DNA of 64,000 nucleotides from Oscillospiraceae bacterium (GTDB lineage Bacteria > Bacillota > Clostridia > Oscillospirales > Ruminococcaceae), in NCBI GenBank assembly GCA_009783205.1, contig WRHO01000003.1, forward strand, positions 30,712-94,711, in the 5' to 3' direction. This document shows, in pieces, positions 43,512-52,700 of this stretch. Within the stretch, counting starts at the first letter, position 1; each line of letters begins with the position of its first letter. The position numbers and the translations under genes were made by a program. The notes below the pieces were generated by a model. That model had not been told where the DNA came from. It did not search any database and saw nothing but the letters and a program-made list of their open reading frames with translations.

Positions 43512-43553
43512 CCCCTGTGAATAATTAATGTAAGCATTAATTATTCACGGGGG
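43512..43553. terminator. bidirectional terminator between the M18 gene and yihY
   Basis: CCCCTGTGAATAATTAATG (43512-43530) pairs with CATTAATTATTCACGGGGG (43535-43553) around TAAG, with one wobble. On the minus strand it is followed by GCGTTTTTC. The stop codon of the minus-strand yihY gene is inside the stem. Confidence 0.8.
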
Positions 43554-44370
43554 GTTCTCGTTTACTCTGTTCTTTATTCTGCAACCACATATTAAACTGC
43601 GCCCCGACAAAAAGTATATACATACAAAAATACAACCAAAGCATCATTATTACGGCGGCGGTAAGGCTTCCGTATACCGCGCCGAAATTAGAAAAATTGT
43701 CTATATAAATCGCAAATAACCCCGAAAATCCCAACCACCCCGCCGCGCTCAGTATTGCCCCCGGCATTTCCGATAAAAGATTTGTTTTTCTTTCGGGAAT
43801 AGCTTTATACACAAAAGTAAAAAAGAGGATTAACAACAATATACCGATAACCCAACGGAGATTTATTAACGATTGATTAAGCATGAGCGTTCTGTCAATC
43901 TGTTCGCCGAAAACTAAAAGAGATAAAGAAATAACAAGTATTAGCTGAAACACGAACACATACACAACCGAAATCAATTGTAGCTTTAAAAAGCCGCGCT
44001 TTGATTCTGCGGAGTAAACGCGGTTTAAACCCTTTATAATAGCCAATAAACAACGCGAGGCCGCCCATATTGCCGAAAGTCCCGCCGCCCCAAGAAGCGT
44101 CCCGGGCGTCGCTCTGAGCGTTATTTCTCGTATAATTCCGTTAAGAAAATTGCCGGTATAATTTCCGAATAAACCGCCCGCTATGTTGGTCGTTATAATA
44201 CTCTCGTCGAGCGGTGTAAAATGAAGCAACGACACCAATAAAAGCATGAACGGGAAAAACGACGTTATAATAAAAAATGCCGCCTGTGCCGAATACGCGC
44301 CCACCGAATTTTGTTCGAGTTCGCCCGCAAACGAACGAACTTCGAGATATGCCTTTTTTATAAAACTCAT
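43537..44370 (-). CDS. YihY/BrkB-family membrane protein
   Basis: The 277-residue product has six hydrophobic segments and the family signatures SVGAYSAQAAFFIITSFFPF near 20-40, GLSAIWAASRCLLAIIKGLN near 100 and FGAVYGSLTAAVIMMLWLYF near 235. The family was once called ribonuclease BN; its true function is unknown, possibly envelope-related. AGGGAATTT precedes the ATG. The stop codon is within the terminator stem. Confidence 0.88.
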   Translation of the reverse strand: MSFIKKAYLEVRSFAGELEQNSVGAYSAQAAFFIITSFFPFMLLLVSLLHFTPLDESIITTNIAGGLFGNYTGNFLNGIIREITLRATPGTLLGAAGLSAIWAASRCLLAIIKGLNRVYSAESKRGFLKLQLISVVYVFVFQLILVISLSLLVFGEQIDRTLMLNQSLINLRWVIGILLLILFFTFVYKAIPERKTNLLSEMPGAILSAAGWLGFSGLFAIYIDNFSNFGAVYGSLTAAVIMMLWLYFCMYILFVGAQFNMWLQNKEQSKREPPVNN

Positions 44371-44393
44371 ATTAAAAATTCCCTAATTTGTTT

Positions 44394-46991
44394 TTAATCG
44401 GCTTTTAAAAACTCCTTCGAATAGTACCCCCCTTGATACCAGTCGGCGTTTTGAACAAAACCTATTTCTAATTGTGATTCATTTTCGATTGACCGAACGC
44501 CGATTTTGACGCCGTTTTTTTCGGCGAGCTTCATTAATCCCGCAATATATTTTTCCCCAAATTCATCGTCGAACCCCCCCGTAAAAAGAACGACGTCCGC
44601 TTTTAACGCACAAATTCCGGAATGACGTATTAATTCCGAGGTTACATAATACGAACCAAAATCATCGAGTACCGCCAAAACGTCAAATTCGCTCAATTTG
44701 CGGAGAACCTTCATAAATTGTTCATAATTTGTCGCCACAATGCGCTCGGAAAATTGTAACAAAAGCCCGTCGGCAGAAAGCCCGGAATTGTTCAGGGCGT
44801 TTTTGGCGATAGAAACAATCTCGCCCGAAATAAGCGAATGTGCCGAAACGCCGACGCTGACGCTGACCCCGGGGGAGTCAATGCGCTCCTTTACACAAAA
44901 GTCACAAGCTTTATTAATTAACCAAGCGTCAATGTTTGAGCTTATACCCATTTTCTCGGCAATCATCATTGTAATACGCGGAGAATAGACCTCCGACTCC
45001 ATAAGATGTGAAATCATGGGCGCGACCTCATATGAAATCACCCTTTGCTCACCGTTGTCCATTTCGTAAATCGGCGAGTATTCTATTGCGATTCCCTCCA
45101 TATTATTATTAACCGCATTTCTTAAAATTTGCGCGCAATGATAATCGTCGTTTCTTTCCGGCGCAAATTCCCCCGAATAAAACGCATAAGAATTAATGTC
45201 GTACCCCTGCGCCCTTTCCATGGCTATTCCTACGGTTCGATAAATTTCATCTGCCGTATCGCCGGCATTCGGGAAAAGCGATACGCCCGCAACTATTCTT
45301 AAATAATGCTCTTTTTCCTCAAAAACCCACGGTTCGTTAAAGCGGGCTGTTGTTAATTCACAAAATTTCCTCGTTTCGTCGAGATTGACGTCCCTTAATA
45401 AAATCATGAACACATTATCGGAAAACCTGTACGGTTCGGCGGGAACAATTTCGTTATGATAAAAGCTCTCGAGTATGCCTTTAAGAAGCCTGTCTGTATA
45501 ACCGTGTCCCTCAAAGCTGTTGATATGCTCGATATTGGGTATTTTAAAAGCAAAAACTGCACCCGTTTTTCCGCTTTTTACGGCTTTTTGAATATCGTTG
45601 GTTAATGAAGTGCGGTTCTTTACGCCCAAAAGGTGGTCGTGATAAGCCAAATCGTGTAACCGCTTGCTCGTTATATCGAGCTGTTCATTATCCTTACACC
45701 GCATAATAACCGCCGCAATTATTTGCGAAACGCTTCGAAGAAGACGCTTTTCCGCGTGTGACAATATACGAACGGGGTTGTCTACGAGGTAAATAATTAT
45801 GCCGACATTAGACCCGTCGCCGCTTAAATTAGACGCAACATATGATGAAAAATTAAGCCCTAATACATTATGCTCGGGATTATTCGAATAATACGTTTCA
45901 TACGAACCCAATTCTTCAATTAACTCGGGATACTCGGAATAACGAAACTCAATAGGGCTTTTTTTGAACTCCGCCCCCATATTGATTGATTTTTTTATAC
46001 GCTCGGAATCCCATTCATAGACGCGACTGTGCTTTTCCTCGTATGAAACATTTTCGTAAACGATTACCCTGTCTAATTTCAAAAACTCGCCGGTTAAATC
46101 CACAATCGCCTTCACCGTCGAATTGGTATTGCGTTCGTTAAGCACCTTGTTGTATATTCCGCTCAAGAGCATTTGTTGTTCGACTATCTCGCTCAAAAGC
46201 TTATTTGCGTTTTCGTTATTAGACATCTCGTTGTACAAAAGAACATATGAGTTGGATATTATTGTAAGACTTTCAACGAGTACATCATGCGCCGGCGTGT
46301 ATCGCTCAATAAGCGATATATCGTCCGATACAATAACCCACACGGCAAAAACTTCATTATTGATTTTTATGTAGTTTTGTCGCGAATGTCTGTGGTTCCT
46401 TACGTCAAATTCGACCTGATTAGGGTCGGACGAACAGATGAATTTTCCGCTTTCGGTGAGAATCGCCGAACTCAATCCGTAGTTTTTGCTTAATGGAAGC
46501 TGAATACGCGAGAGGAGGTCTTTGCCGACAATATCAACAATCCCCGTATACCCCGATGCACCCGATGACGAAAAACTGTTCATATTATTTTTTAATGACG
46601 ACAACTCCTGTTGCGTTGGGTCGGATTCCATATTCTTGTTAAACTCGTCAACGTCCATTATCACCCCGAACAGACAAAACGCGGCGGTCTTTCCGAGGTG
46701 TTTCTCTCGGCGCATTTCACAGCATATGAGATATCGTTTGTTTTCCGGCACAAAGCGACAAAAAACGCGCAAAGACCCCTCCCCTTTATTTGTAAGCTCT
46801 TCAATCCGCGTTAAAACAACCATCAAATCCTCGGCGTTGATTAAATCAATAAGGTTGGCTGTGACGGCTTTTTTCCCGACTTGATACTCTTTATTAACGG
46901 TTATAGGCATATCTTTTTCGACATATATATTGACCCCGACACACTGATACCGCTTCAGAACGGCAATGAATTCTTCTGTGTTATTTATCAT
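44394..46991 (-). CDS. GAF-GGDEF-EAL protein with degenerate catalytic motifs
   Basis: The 865-residue soluble protein has an N-terminal PAS-like region (to about 240), a GAF-like domain (about 280-440), a GGDEF domain (about 455-590) whose active loop is gone, and an EAL domain (about 615-865). In the EAL domain the usual EALxR reads EVAPM, ExTE reads QFSER and DDFGTG reads DDFGSYY. Both enzymatic sites therefore look dead. It may bind c-di-GMP or act as a sensor-effector scaffold. AAGGAGGAACGCT precedes the ATG. No transmembrane segment is seen. Confidence 0.8.
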   Translation of the reverse strand: MINNTEEFIAVLKRYQCVGVNIYVEKDMPITVNKEYQVGKKAVTANLIDLINAEDLMVVLTRIEELTNKGEGSLRVFCRFVPENKRYLICCEMRREKHLGKTAAFCLFGVIMDVDEFNKNMESDPTQQELSSLKNNMNSFSSSGASGYTGIVDIVGKDLLSRIQLPLSKNYGLSSAILTESGKFICSSDPNQVEFDVRNHRHSRQNYIKINNEVFAVWVIVSDDISLIERYTPAHDVLVESLTIISNSYVLLYNEMSNNENANKLLSEIVEQQMLLSGIYNKVLNERNTNSTVKAIVDLTGEFLKLDRVIVYENVSYEEKHSRVYEWDSERIKKSINMGAEFKKSPIEFRYSEYPELIEELGSYETYYSNNPEHNVLGLNFSSYVASNLSGDGSNVGIIIYLVDNPVRILSHAEKRLLRSVSQIIAAVIMRCKDNEQLDITSKRLHDLAYHDHLLGVKNRTSLTNDIQKAVKSGKTGAVFAFKIPNIEHINSFEGHGYTDRLLKGILESFYHNEIVPAEPYRFSDNVFMILLRDVNLDETRKFCELTTARFNEPWVFEEKEHYLRIVAGVSLFPNAGDTADEIYRTVGIAMERAQGYDINSYAFYSGEFAPERNDDYHCAQILRNAVNNNMEGIAIEYSPIYEMDNGEQRVISYEVAPMISHLMESEVYSPRITMMIAEKMGISSNIDAWLINKACDFCVKERIDSPGVSVSVGVSAHSLISGEIVSIAKNALNNSGLSADGLLLQFSERIVATNYEQFMKVLRKLSEFDVLAVLDDFGSYYVTSELIRHSGICALKADVVLFTGGFDDEFGEKYIAGLMKLAEKNGVKIGVRSIENESQLEIGFVQNADWYQGGYYSKEFLKAD

Positions 46992-47094
46992 AGCGTTCCT
47001 CCTTAAAACTAAGCTGTTTCAAAACCTGTATATTCAAAAGTTTGTTAATTCAAATTATAAAGTATTTGTAACATTATAACATAAATTTTCATGA

Positions 47095-47136
47095 AAATCA
47101 ACATATTTTGTAAATTTTCACAAAATATGTTGATTT
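47095..47136. promoter_or_regulatory. 17-bp perfect inverted repeat in a divergent promoter region
   Basis: AAATCAACATATTTTGT (47095-47111) pairs with its exact complement at 47120-47136 around AAATTTTC. It lies between divergent genes and its right end overlaps the -35 box of the rightward promoter by 2 bp. That suits a dimeric regulator better than a terminator. Confidence 0.6.
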
Positions 47137-47163
47137 GCTTTTTTTAAACAAATATGTTATAAT
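47135..47163 (+). promoter_or_regulatory. promoter giving a leaderless transcript
   Basis: TTGCTT (47135-47140), a 17-nt spacer and TATAAT (47158-47163). Only 6 nt separate the -10 box from the ATG at 47170. Transcription should begin at or next to the A of the start codon. No Shine-Dalgarno sequence fits in between. Confidence 0.6.
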
Positions 47164-47169
47164 AAATAA

Positions 47170-48369
47170 ATGAGAATAATTATTAATTTAATGTTGAGCG
47201 TATTAATACCGTTTATCGCCTATATAATCGCCGCACATTTGGGGGTTAAGCCAAAACGGTACAGGCTTATTGCCGCTTTAATCGCGCTTTCATATCCCGC
47301 CGTTATAGCCAACTCGACGATGGATTTCGGCGAATCGTTCGGTTTCATTTTTCCCTTAGTCGTTGCGTTCATTATGCTTTTTACGATGAATCTGAAACAG
47401 GACGGAAAAAATTTGCGTTTACGTCGGCTTTTGTCTGTTTTACTCGGCGTCGTACTCGCCGCGGGTATTGATGTATATGTGCGAATGGTCATGGTTTCCG
47501 TTGCGGCGTTTTTTGCTATTTTATTCGCGAGGTTCTTTCGTAAAAAGAGAATTTTTTGTCTTATTCCGTTTTTTGTTTCTTTAATATGCACGACCGCCGT
47601 CGTTTTAATTCTCGGCAATGTCGAGATAATGCTTCCCACAGTTGAGGGAGCGAGCGCGGTTACTTACGGCAATACCGCCCGCGATTTAACAAACCTAATC
47701 TGCGGACACCTTTTTTACTTTACCGTTTCAACATGGGGCGCGGGGATACTCGGGCTTTGCATCTTAATCAAACGATTCCGCGAAAACGGAAGCTCTGCAT
47801 TTATATCTATGTTTGCGTTTTTGTTATTATTCTTTAATATGGCGGTAAGCGTTATAAGCAAATACGGTACCGATTTTGAACAATCACAGGAAATTCTTAT
47901 ATACGGAAAATACATGGACGGCGTTATTCCGCTTATATTAGTTTCGGTATTCTGTTACGTATACAACTCTTTTGAAAACGCAACGAGCCAAAAGAGCCAA
48001 AACGACTCGGAGCCACAGCTTGAATTACGTATGCTCTTAACCTCAATTATTGTTTTAGGCTTAATATTCACCGCTTTCTTTATTTCCCCCGCGGAAATAA
48101 TTGTTAAGACCGAAAAGCTCGATGTATCGGCGGTTCCCGGCTTATACCCTTTGAGAATCGGCGCGGGTATAGATTCGCTTATAACGATTGATACACTTTT
48201 TTTAAGCGTTTCTGCGGTGTTCAGCTTAATGGCGTTATTTATTGTGTTTATCTCCTGTGCGGGGCGTTACAGATATCGTATAATCGCCTGGAGCGTTGCG
48301 ACAATCGCCTTATATTCGTTGATATACACGTCGGTATTATATGTGCCCTTCATCATGAGGTCAACTTGA
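47170..48369 (+). CDS. polytopic membrane protein of unknown function
   Basis: The 399-residue product has about ten hydrophobic helices separated by short basic loops (KPKRYR, KQDGKNLRLRR, ARFFRKKR). No motif identifies a family. The layout resembles integral membrane enzymes or polymer-handling proteins, but that is only shape. No ribosome site is present and the promoter places the RNA 5' end at the start codon, so translation is probably leaderless. The stop codon abuts the 160-bp repeat element, after which a tRNA methyltransferase gene begins. Confidence 0.65.
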   Translation: MRIIINLMLSVLIPFIAYIIAAHLGVKPKRYRLIAALIALSYPAVIANSTMDFGESFGFIFPLVVAFIMLFTMNLKQDGKNLRLRRLLSVLLGVVLAAGIDVYVRMVMVSVAAFFAILFARFFRKKRIFCLIPFFVSLICTTAVVLILGNVEIMLPTVEGASAVTYGNTARDLTNLICGHLFYFTVSTWGAGILGLCILIKRFRENGSSAFISMFAFLLLFFNMAVSVISKYGTDFEQSQEILIYGKYMDGVIPLILVSVFCYVYNSFENATSQKSQNDSEPQLELRMLLTSIIVLGLIFTAFFISPAEIIVKTEKLDVSAVPGLYPLRIGAGIDSLITIDTLFLSVSAVFSLMALFIVFISCAGRYRYRIIAWSVATIALYSLIYTSVLYVPFIMRST

Positions 48370-48529
48370 GGCAACCTCCGAAAACCTCTTCCGGCACTCG
48401 CCGGCTGAAAAATTCCGCCATACTTCGTTGATTTTTCTTTAAATATCAACGGATATTCGCAGAAAAATCGCCTCGTCTGACGAAATTTTCATCTCGACGA
48501 TTACACGAAACAGGTTTTCGGAGGTTGCC
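48370..48529 (+). repeat. 160-bp inverted-repeat element filling the gap exactly (type B)
   Basis: The 18-bp perfect arms GGCAACCTCCGAAAACCT and AGGTTTTCGGAGGTTGCC run from the base after the previous stop codon (48369) to the base before the next ATG (48530). The core has CCGCCATACT at 48415, an AAATATCAACGG and ATATTCGC block, and GTCTGACGA at 48475. These are the same blocks at the same offsets as in the element at 23335. The right arm holds the next gene's Shine-Dalgarno GGAGG. Confidence 0.7.
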
Positions 48530-49186
48530 ATGAGCTACGAGGAATTTGGGTTAAATCGGTTAAAATTGTTCATATCCGAGGAGCATAGGTTCGGAACCGA
48601 CTCGCTTTTATTGGGACAATTTGCGGCGGAGAAAAAGGCGGATATTGTTGTCGATTTATGCTCGGGTTGCGGGATAATACCTTTGTTTATGTTTGACAAA
48701 TCGCCGCCCGCTTTGGCATACGCGGTGGAGCTTCAAGCAAAAGCCACAGATTTGATAGAGCGTACCATCAAAGCGAATAATCTCGGCGGCGTTTTTAAGG
48801 TTATAAAAGGCGATTTGCGGGATAACGCAGTTCTTCGGCAAATCGGGCGAGAACGTGCAGACCTCGTTACGGCGAATCCACCCTATTTCATTAGGAACAG
48901 CGGGTTCGAGCGTGACGCCGATTCGCAAAAAACTGCGCGTTACGATACCGATTGTACAATAACGGACATTGTGGCGGCGGCGGACTATCTTTTAAAATTC
49001 GGGGGGTGTCTGAAAATGTGCATGACCGCGCCGCGTCTCGCCGAATGTACGGCAATAATGCGGGAATACTCGTTAGAGCCGAAAAAAATAACATTAATTC
49101 CTTCGAAAAGCTCCAAAACGGCGAGATTATTCCTCATAAGCGGAAAAAAAGGCGGAAAAACGGGGGTGCAAATCGAGTGGAAGTAA
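48530..49186 (+). CDS. TrmN6-like tRNA (adenine-N6)-methyltransferase
   Basis: The 218-residue class I SAM methyltransferase has LDLCSG-type motif VVDLCSGCGIIPLFM near 40 and the N6-adenine catalytic motif NPPYFIRNSG near 115, with the YfiC-like start LKLFISEEHRFGTDSLLLGQF. YfiC modifies A37 of tRNA-Val in E. coli; the target here is inferred. Its ribosome site is supplied by the right arm of the repeat element. It overlaps rsmI by 10 bp, a common clostridial pairing. Confidence 0.85.
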   Translation: MSYEEFGLNRLKLFISEEHRFGTDSLLLGQFAAEKKADIVVDLCSGCGIIPLFMFDKSPPALAYAVELQAKATDLIERTIKANNLGGVFKVIKGDLRDNAVLRQIGRERADLVTANPPYFIRNSGFERDADSQKTARYDTDCTITDIVAAADYLLKFGGCLKMCMTAPRLAECTAIMREYSLEPKKITLIPSKSSKTARLFLISGKKGGKTGVQIEWK

Positions 49187-50010
49187 AAAAAGGGTGCTTG
49201 TATATAGTGGGAACCCCCATAGGCAACATATCGGATATATCCGAACGTGCGGTTTATACGCTCAAAAATGTCGATTTTATCGCGGCGGAGGACACGAGGA
49301 ACAGCGGGCAACTCCTTTCGCGATTGGGCATAAAAAATAAATTCACGTCATATCATGAGCATAATACCGCTTCAAAAAACGACGACATTGTTAAAAGGAT
49401 AAAAGGCGGCGACGCTTGTGCAATTGTGACCGACGCGGGTATGCCCTGCATATCCGACCCGGGCGAATCGCTTGTGCGATTGTGCGGCGAAAACGATATT
49501 TCCGTTTTTGTGGTTCCGGGGGCTTGTGCATTAACCGCGGCTTTGGCGGTCTCGGGCCTCGATACAAGGCGTTTCTGCTTTGAAGGCTTTTTGAGTACAG
49601 TTAAGAAACAACGGACAAATCATCTGAACTCGCTGAAAAAAAGCCAATACACGCTTATATTCTATGAAGCTCCGCATAAATTGAAAAACACGCTTAATGA
49701 TTTATTGAGCTTTCTCGGAGACAGAAGAATCGCCGTATGCCGCGAATTAACAAAACTTTATGAGGAGGTTTTACGCGGAAAAATATCGGACATAATAACT
49801 GTGTACGAGGAAAAACAACCAAAAGGCGAATATGTTCTTGTTGTAGAGGGCGCAAGGGAAGCTTCGGAAATAACCGTTGAAGAGGCAATTAGCGCGGCGT
49901 TACAACTGCACAAAACGGGGATAGGGCTTTCCGAAGCGGCAAAAACCGTCTCGGAGCAAACGGGGTTGAAGAAATCGGACATATATCGCGGCGTGCTGAA
50001 CGAGTGTTGA
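49177..50010 (+). CDS. rsmI: 16S rRNA (cytidine-1402-2'-O)-methyltransferase
   Basis: The 277-residue product has the RsmI/YraL layout: CLYIVGTPIGNISDISERAV near 6-25, FIAAEDTRNSGQLLSRLGI, the SAM site CAIVTDAGMPCISDPGESLV near 82, VVPGACALTAAL, ISVCRELTKLYEE-type VCRELTKLYEEVLRG near 185 and a helical tail. GTG 49177 is taken as the start, with GGGGG 10 nt upstream; the frame is open further left but lies inside the methyltransferase gene. It modifies the ribosomal P site. Confidence 0.92.
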   Translation: MEVKKGCLYIVGTPIGNISDISERAVYTLKNVDFIAAEDTRNSGQLLSRLGIKNKFTSYHEHNTASKNDDIVKRIKGGDACAIVTDAGMPCISDPGESLVRLCGENDISVFVVPGACALTAALAVSGLDTRRFCFEGFLSTVKKQRTNHLNSLKKSQYTLIFYEAPHKLKNTLNDLLSFLGDRRIAVCRELTKLYEEVLRGKISDIITVYEEKQPKGEYVLVVEGAREASEITVEEAISAALQLHKTGIGLSEAAKTVSEQTGLKKSDIYRGVLNEC

Positions 50011-50042
50011 TATTCATGATTACAATGCGGAAAACTCGAAAT

Positions 50043-50106
50043 TAAGATGATGTTATTTAATTAAATAAGATGATGTTATTTAATTAAATCACATGACGTT
50101 ATTTTA
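50043..50106. repeat. three 23-bp tandem repeats in a 520-bp gene-free stretch
   Basis: TAAGATGATGTTATTTAATT starts at 50043 and at 50066 (identical 23-bp period), with a degenerate third copy at 50089. They lie in the AT-rich gap 50011-50530 after rsmI. Nothing else in the gap could be assigned: no ORF, tRNA or clear promoter. A less AT-rich patch near 50275-50350 (CGACGGGTACGAATGAGAGA) is unexplained. Confidence 0.55.
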
Positions 50107-50530
50107 ATTTTTGAATTTTTGAGATTTTTTTACAAAAGTCATAAGCTTAAACAAAAAGTGTTTATCGACAAGAAAAAATATAGCTCTACGCAATTGTTTA
50201 GGTTTAAATAAAAATTTTTCTCTAAACACATTGTTTCATCTTAAATAAACACAAAAAATTCAAATGATTCGAATTATCTCGACGGGTACGAATGAGAGAG
50301 CGCGAAGCGGGCAATAAATTCATAAGGACAAGCTCGCTTTCAAAGCGTATTAGGATTAACACATTTTATTTATAATTGCATATTAAGCGATTTTTTAAAG
50401 GACATAATTCGACAATTTGCGCGAGAAATATTATAAACAAAATCTTTTTAAAAGACAAAAATAAAGACATAGCTTCCCCCATTAAGCTTTTTTCGTTATA
50501 CAAAAATAAAGGCAGAGTAAAACAAAAATT

Positions 50531-51880
50531 ATGATTAAACGATTTATTTTAGCAATATCGGTTGCTCTTATTTTAGTCGGCGGACTTGTACTCTTATTAT
50601 TCTTCGGAAAGTCAAATACATTTTTCGGGCTGATTGATAAGGCGATTGACGACGAATTGTTCAAGCCGGCGCGAAAGACCGCCGTAAACGTAAATGTATA
50701 TGAGGTGACAAACGCGGTTAATCCACAGCTTACGTTCAACAATCTGTTTGACGACGACCCCGACCTCGAAAATATGCTTAAACGCTATTTTACCGAATAC
50801 AATAATGCACTCGGCTCTTTGACGGAGCTTACGGAAAACAAAGGATTATTAACCGAAATGTACGAGCGACACTCGGTCAGCATGAATATAGACTTTCTTA
50901 TTTTAGAAAGACAGTTTCAGACGCGGAAAACGGCGCGCCTTGACCTTAGGTTTGAGGTGTGCGACATAGGGCTTCAGCTTACGTCGGTTAATTTCGGGGC
51001 AAACGATTTTGTTGAAATCCGCGTCACAGAATGTTTCGCGGCGGTTTTTGACGGAATAGAGAACAAATTAAGCAGTTATTCCGACGTTGAACACTTTTTT
51101 GTACTCGATAAGCGGTCGGGGAGTTGGCTGATAAAGCGACACGAAAGCAATTCGGCGTTATCGGTGTACATTAACGGTGAGCTCGAAAAGCTTGTACAAG
51201 CCGACGGACATTCCCTAAGCGAACTCGACGCCCTCTCAATTGGGGATTATGTAGCGCATTTGCGGACGGTGCTTGACCGCGAAACATATTATTATACACC
51301 CGAGGACGCAATAGAAGGGGCAACAGATGAAGCATTTGACAACGGAGAGCCTACAGAAGAAGGGCAACAATTGCCCGAGTACACGCTTTATATGTATGAT
51401 AGGGTTGCGGCGTTGCGTTACGCCGATAAATTTACAAACAGAGAAAGGGCGAGGCGTAATTTTGATTTTCCCGAGTTTGAGCGAAACGGAACGAATTTCA
51501 CATCACAATGTATTAACGCGGGGGGAATCCCGTTCGCCGACTTGTGGAAGGGCATAGACGCGGGTTTGTCGTCGCTCGAAAATTGGGCAAACGGCTCAAG
51601 GTTTTACGAGTATATTATTTCGCCCGATTCGCATATATCTGCAAACGTCTGTAGCTATTCCGAGGCGGAGGACGCGGATATTGTTCAATTCATAAACGGC
51701 GGCGGCGAAGCAATTCACGGCGTTATTATAACCGATTCTGTCGGCGGCAAGGAGTTTCTCGTCGCGGGGAACAGCGAGGAACTCAAAAATTTCCCTCTGT
51801 CCGCGCTCGGATTCGATATAATGCGAATAATAAAAATCAACGGTTATTATTCTTACAATAATACCGATGAAAATATTTAG
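50531..51880 (+). CDS. membrane-anchored protein of unknown function
   Basis: The 449-residue product has one N-terminal membrane helix (about 5-28, FILAISVALILVGGLVLLLFF) and an exposed acidic domain. Parts near 75-200 resemble alpha/beta sheet proteins with a conserved look (SVSMNIDFLILERQFQTRKTA). The last 130 residues contain FINGGGEAIHGVIITDSVGGK. I recognise no family. The ribosome site is weak (AAGGCAGAG, about 17 nt upstream). yebC follows on the same strand after 88 bp. Confidence 0.6.
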   Translation: MIKRFILAISVALILVGGLVLLLFFGKSNTFFGLIDKAIDDELFKPARKTAVNVNVYEVTNAVNPQLTFNNLFDDDPDLENMLKRYFTEYNNALGSLTELTENKGLLTEMYERHSVSMNIDFLILERQFQTRKTARLDLRFEVCDIGLQLTSVNFGANDFVEIRVTECFAAVFDGIENKLSSYSDVEHFFVLDKRSGSWLIKRHESNSALSVYINGELEKLVQADGHSLSELDALSIGDYVAHLRTVLDRETYYYTPEDAIEGATDEAFDNGEPTEEGQQLPEYTLYMYDRVAALRYADKFTNRERARRNFDFPEFERNGTNFTSQCINAGGIPFADLWKGIDAGLSSLENWANGSRFYEYIISPDSHISANVCSYSEAEDADIVQFINGGGEAIHGVIITDSVGGKEFLVAGNSEELKNFPLSALGFDIMRIIKINGYYSYNNTDENI

Positions 51881-51968
51881 AAGCTGTATTCATAGACATC
51901 ACCGCTCGAAATTTAAACGGTTCGCCTATGAAAACAACTTCTTAAAACAAATTTGGAGGAAATTAATA

Positions 51969-52700
51969 ATGTCGGGACATTCAAAATGGAGTACCATTAA
52001 ACGCAAAAAAGGCGAAAAGGACAACGCGCGCGCGAAAATCTTCACAAAAATATCGCGCGAAATTCTCGTATGTATAAGAGAAAACGGAAGCGCAGACCCA
52101 AATGTTAATTATCGCTTAAGAGAGCTTATATCAAAGGCAAAAACAAATAACATTCCCGGAGACAACATTGACCGCCTCTTGAAAAAAGCACAAGGGGGCG
52201 AAAAAAACGATTATGAGGGGTGCGTTTATGAGGGGTACGGCCCGGCGGGAATAGCCGTCTTAGTAAGCTGTCTCACAGACAACCGCAACAGAACCGCGGG
52301 AGAAATGCGACACTTTTTCGATAAATGCGGGGGGAACTTAGGAACGTCCGGTTGTGTATCGTTTTTGTTTAACGAAAAAGGGGTGGTCGTTATTGAAAAC
52401 GAGGAGGGGGAAATCGACCCCGATGTATTTATGGAACACGCAATTGAGTCGGGGGCGGAGGATTATGAATTTTTAGATTATGAAATAGCGGTTTATACCG
52501 AACCTAACGGCGCGAGTCAAATAGGCGAGGCTTTGTCGAAACAAGGATATAAAATCCTTTCCGCACAAAACGAACAAATCCCGACTACTTATACTACCCT
52601 TACCGATGAGGAACAGATTAAGAAAATCACCCTTCTTTTAGATTTGTTGGAGGATAACGACGACGTTCAAAATGTGTGGCATAACTGGGGCGAGTCATAA
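51969..52700 (+). CDS. yebC: YebC/PmpR-family regulator
   Basis: The 243-residue product starts MSGHSKWSTIKRKKGEKDNA, then RAKIFTKISREI, the nearly invariant YebC N-terminus, and has KTNNIPGDNIDRLLKKAQGG and YEGYGPAGIAVLVSCLTDNR, then NRTAGEMRHFFDKCGGNLG. Members were described as transcription regulators and more recently as translation factors easing proline stalling. ATG 51969 follows GGAGGAAA; the upstream codons in frame belong to no domain. Its end overlaps convergent bofA by 6 bp. Confidence 0.93.
   Translation: MSGHSKWSTIKRKKGEKDNARAKIFTKISREILVCIRENGSADPNVNYRLRELISKAKTNNIPGDNIDRLLKKAQGGEKNDYEGCVYEGYGPAGIAVLVSCLTDNRNRTAGEMRHFFDKCGGNLGTSGCVSFLFNEKGVVVIENEEGEIDPDVFMEHAIESGAEDYEFLDYEIAVYTEPNGASQIGEALSKQGYKILSAQNEQIPTTYTTLTDEEQIKKITLLLDLLEDNDDVQNVWHNWGES

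Noticed and set aside
48952..49176. Longer N-terminal extension of rsmI
   Set aside because: The in-frame upstream part lies wholly within the methyltransferase gene in another frame, and family proteins start near LYIVGTPIGN.
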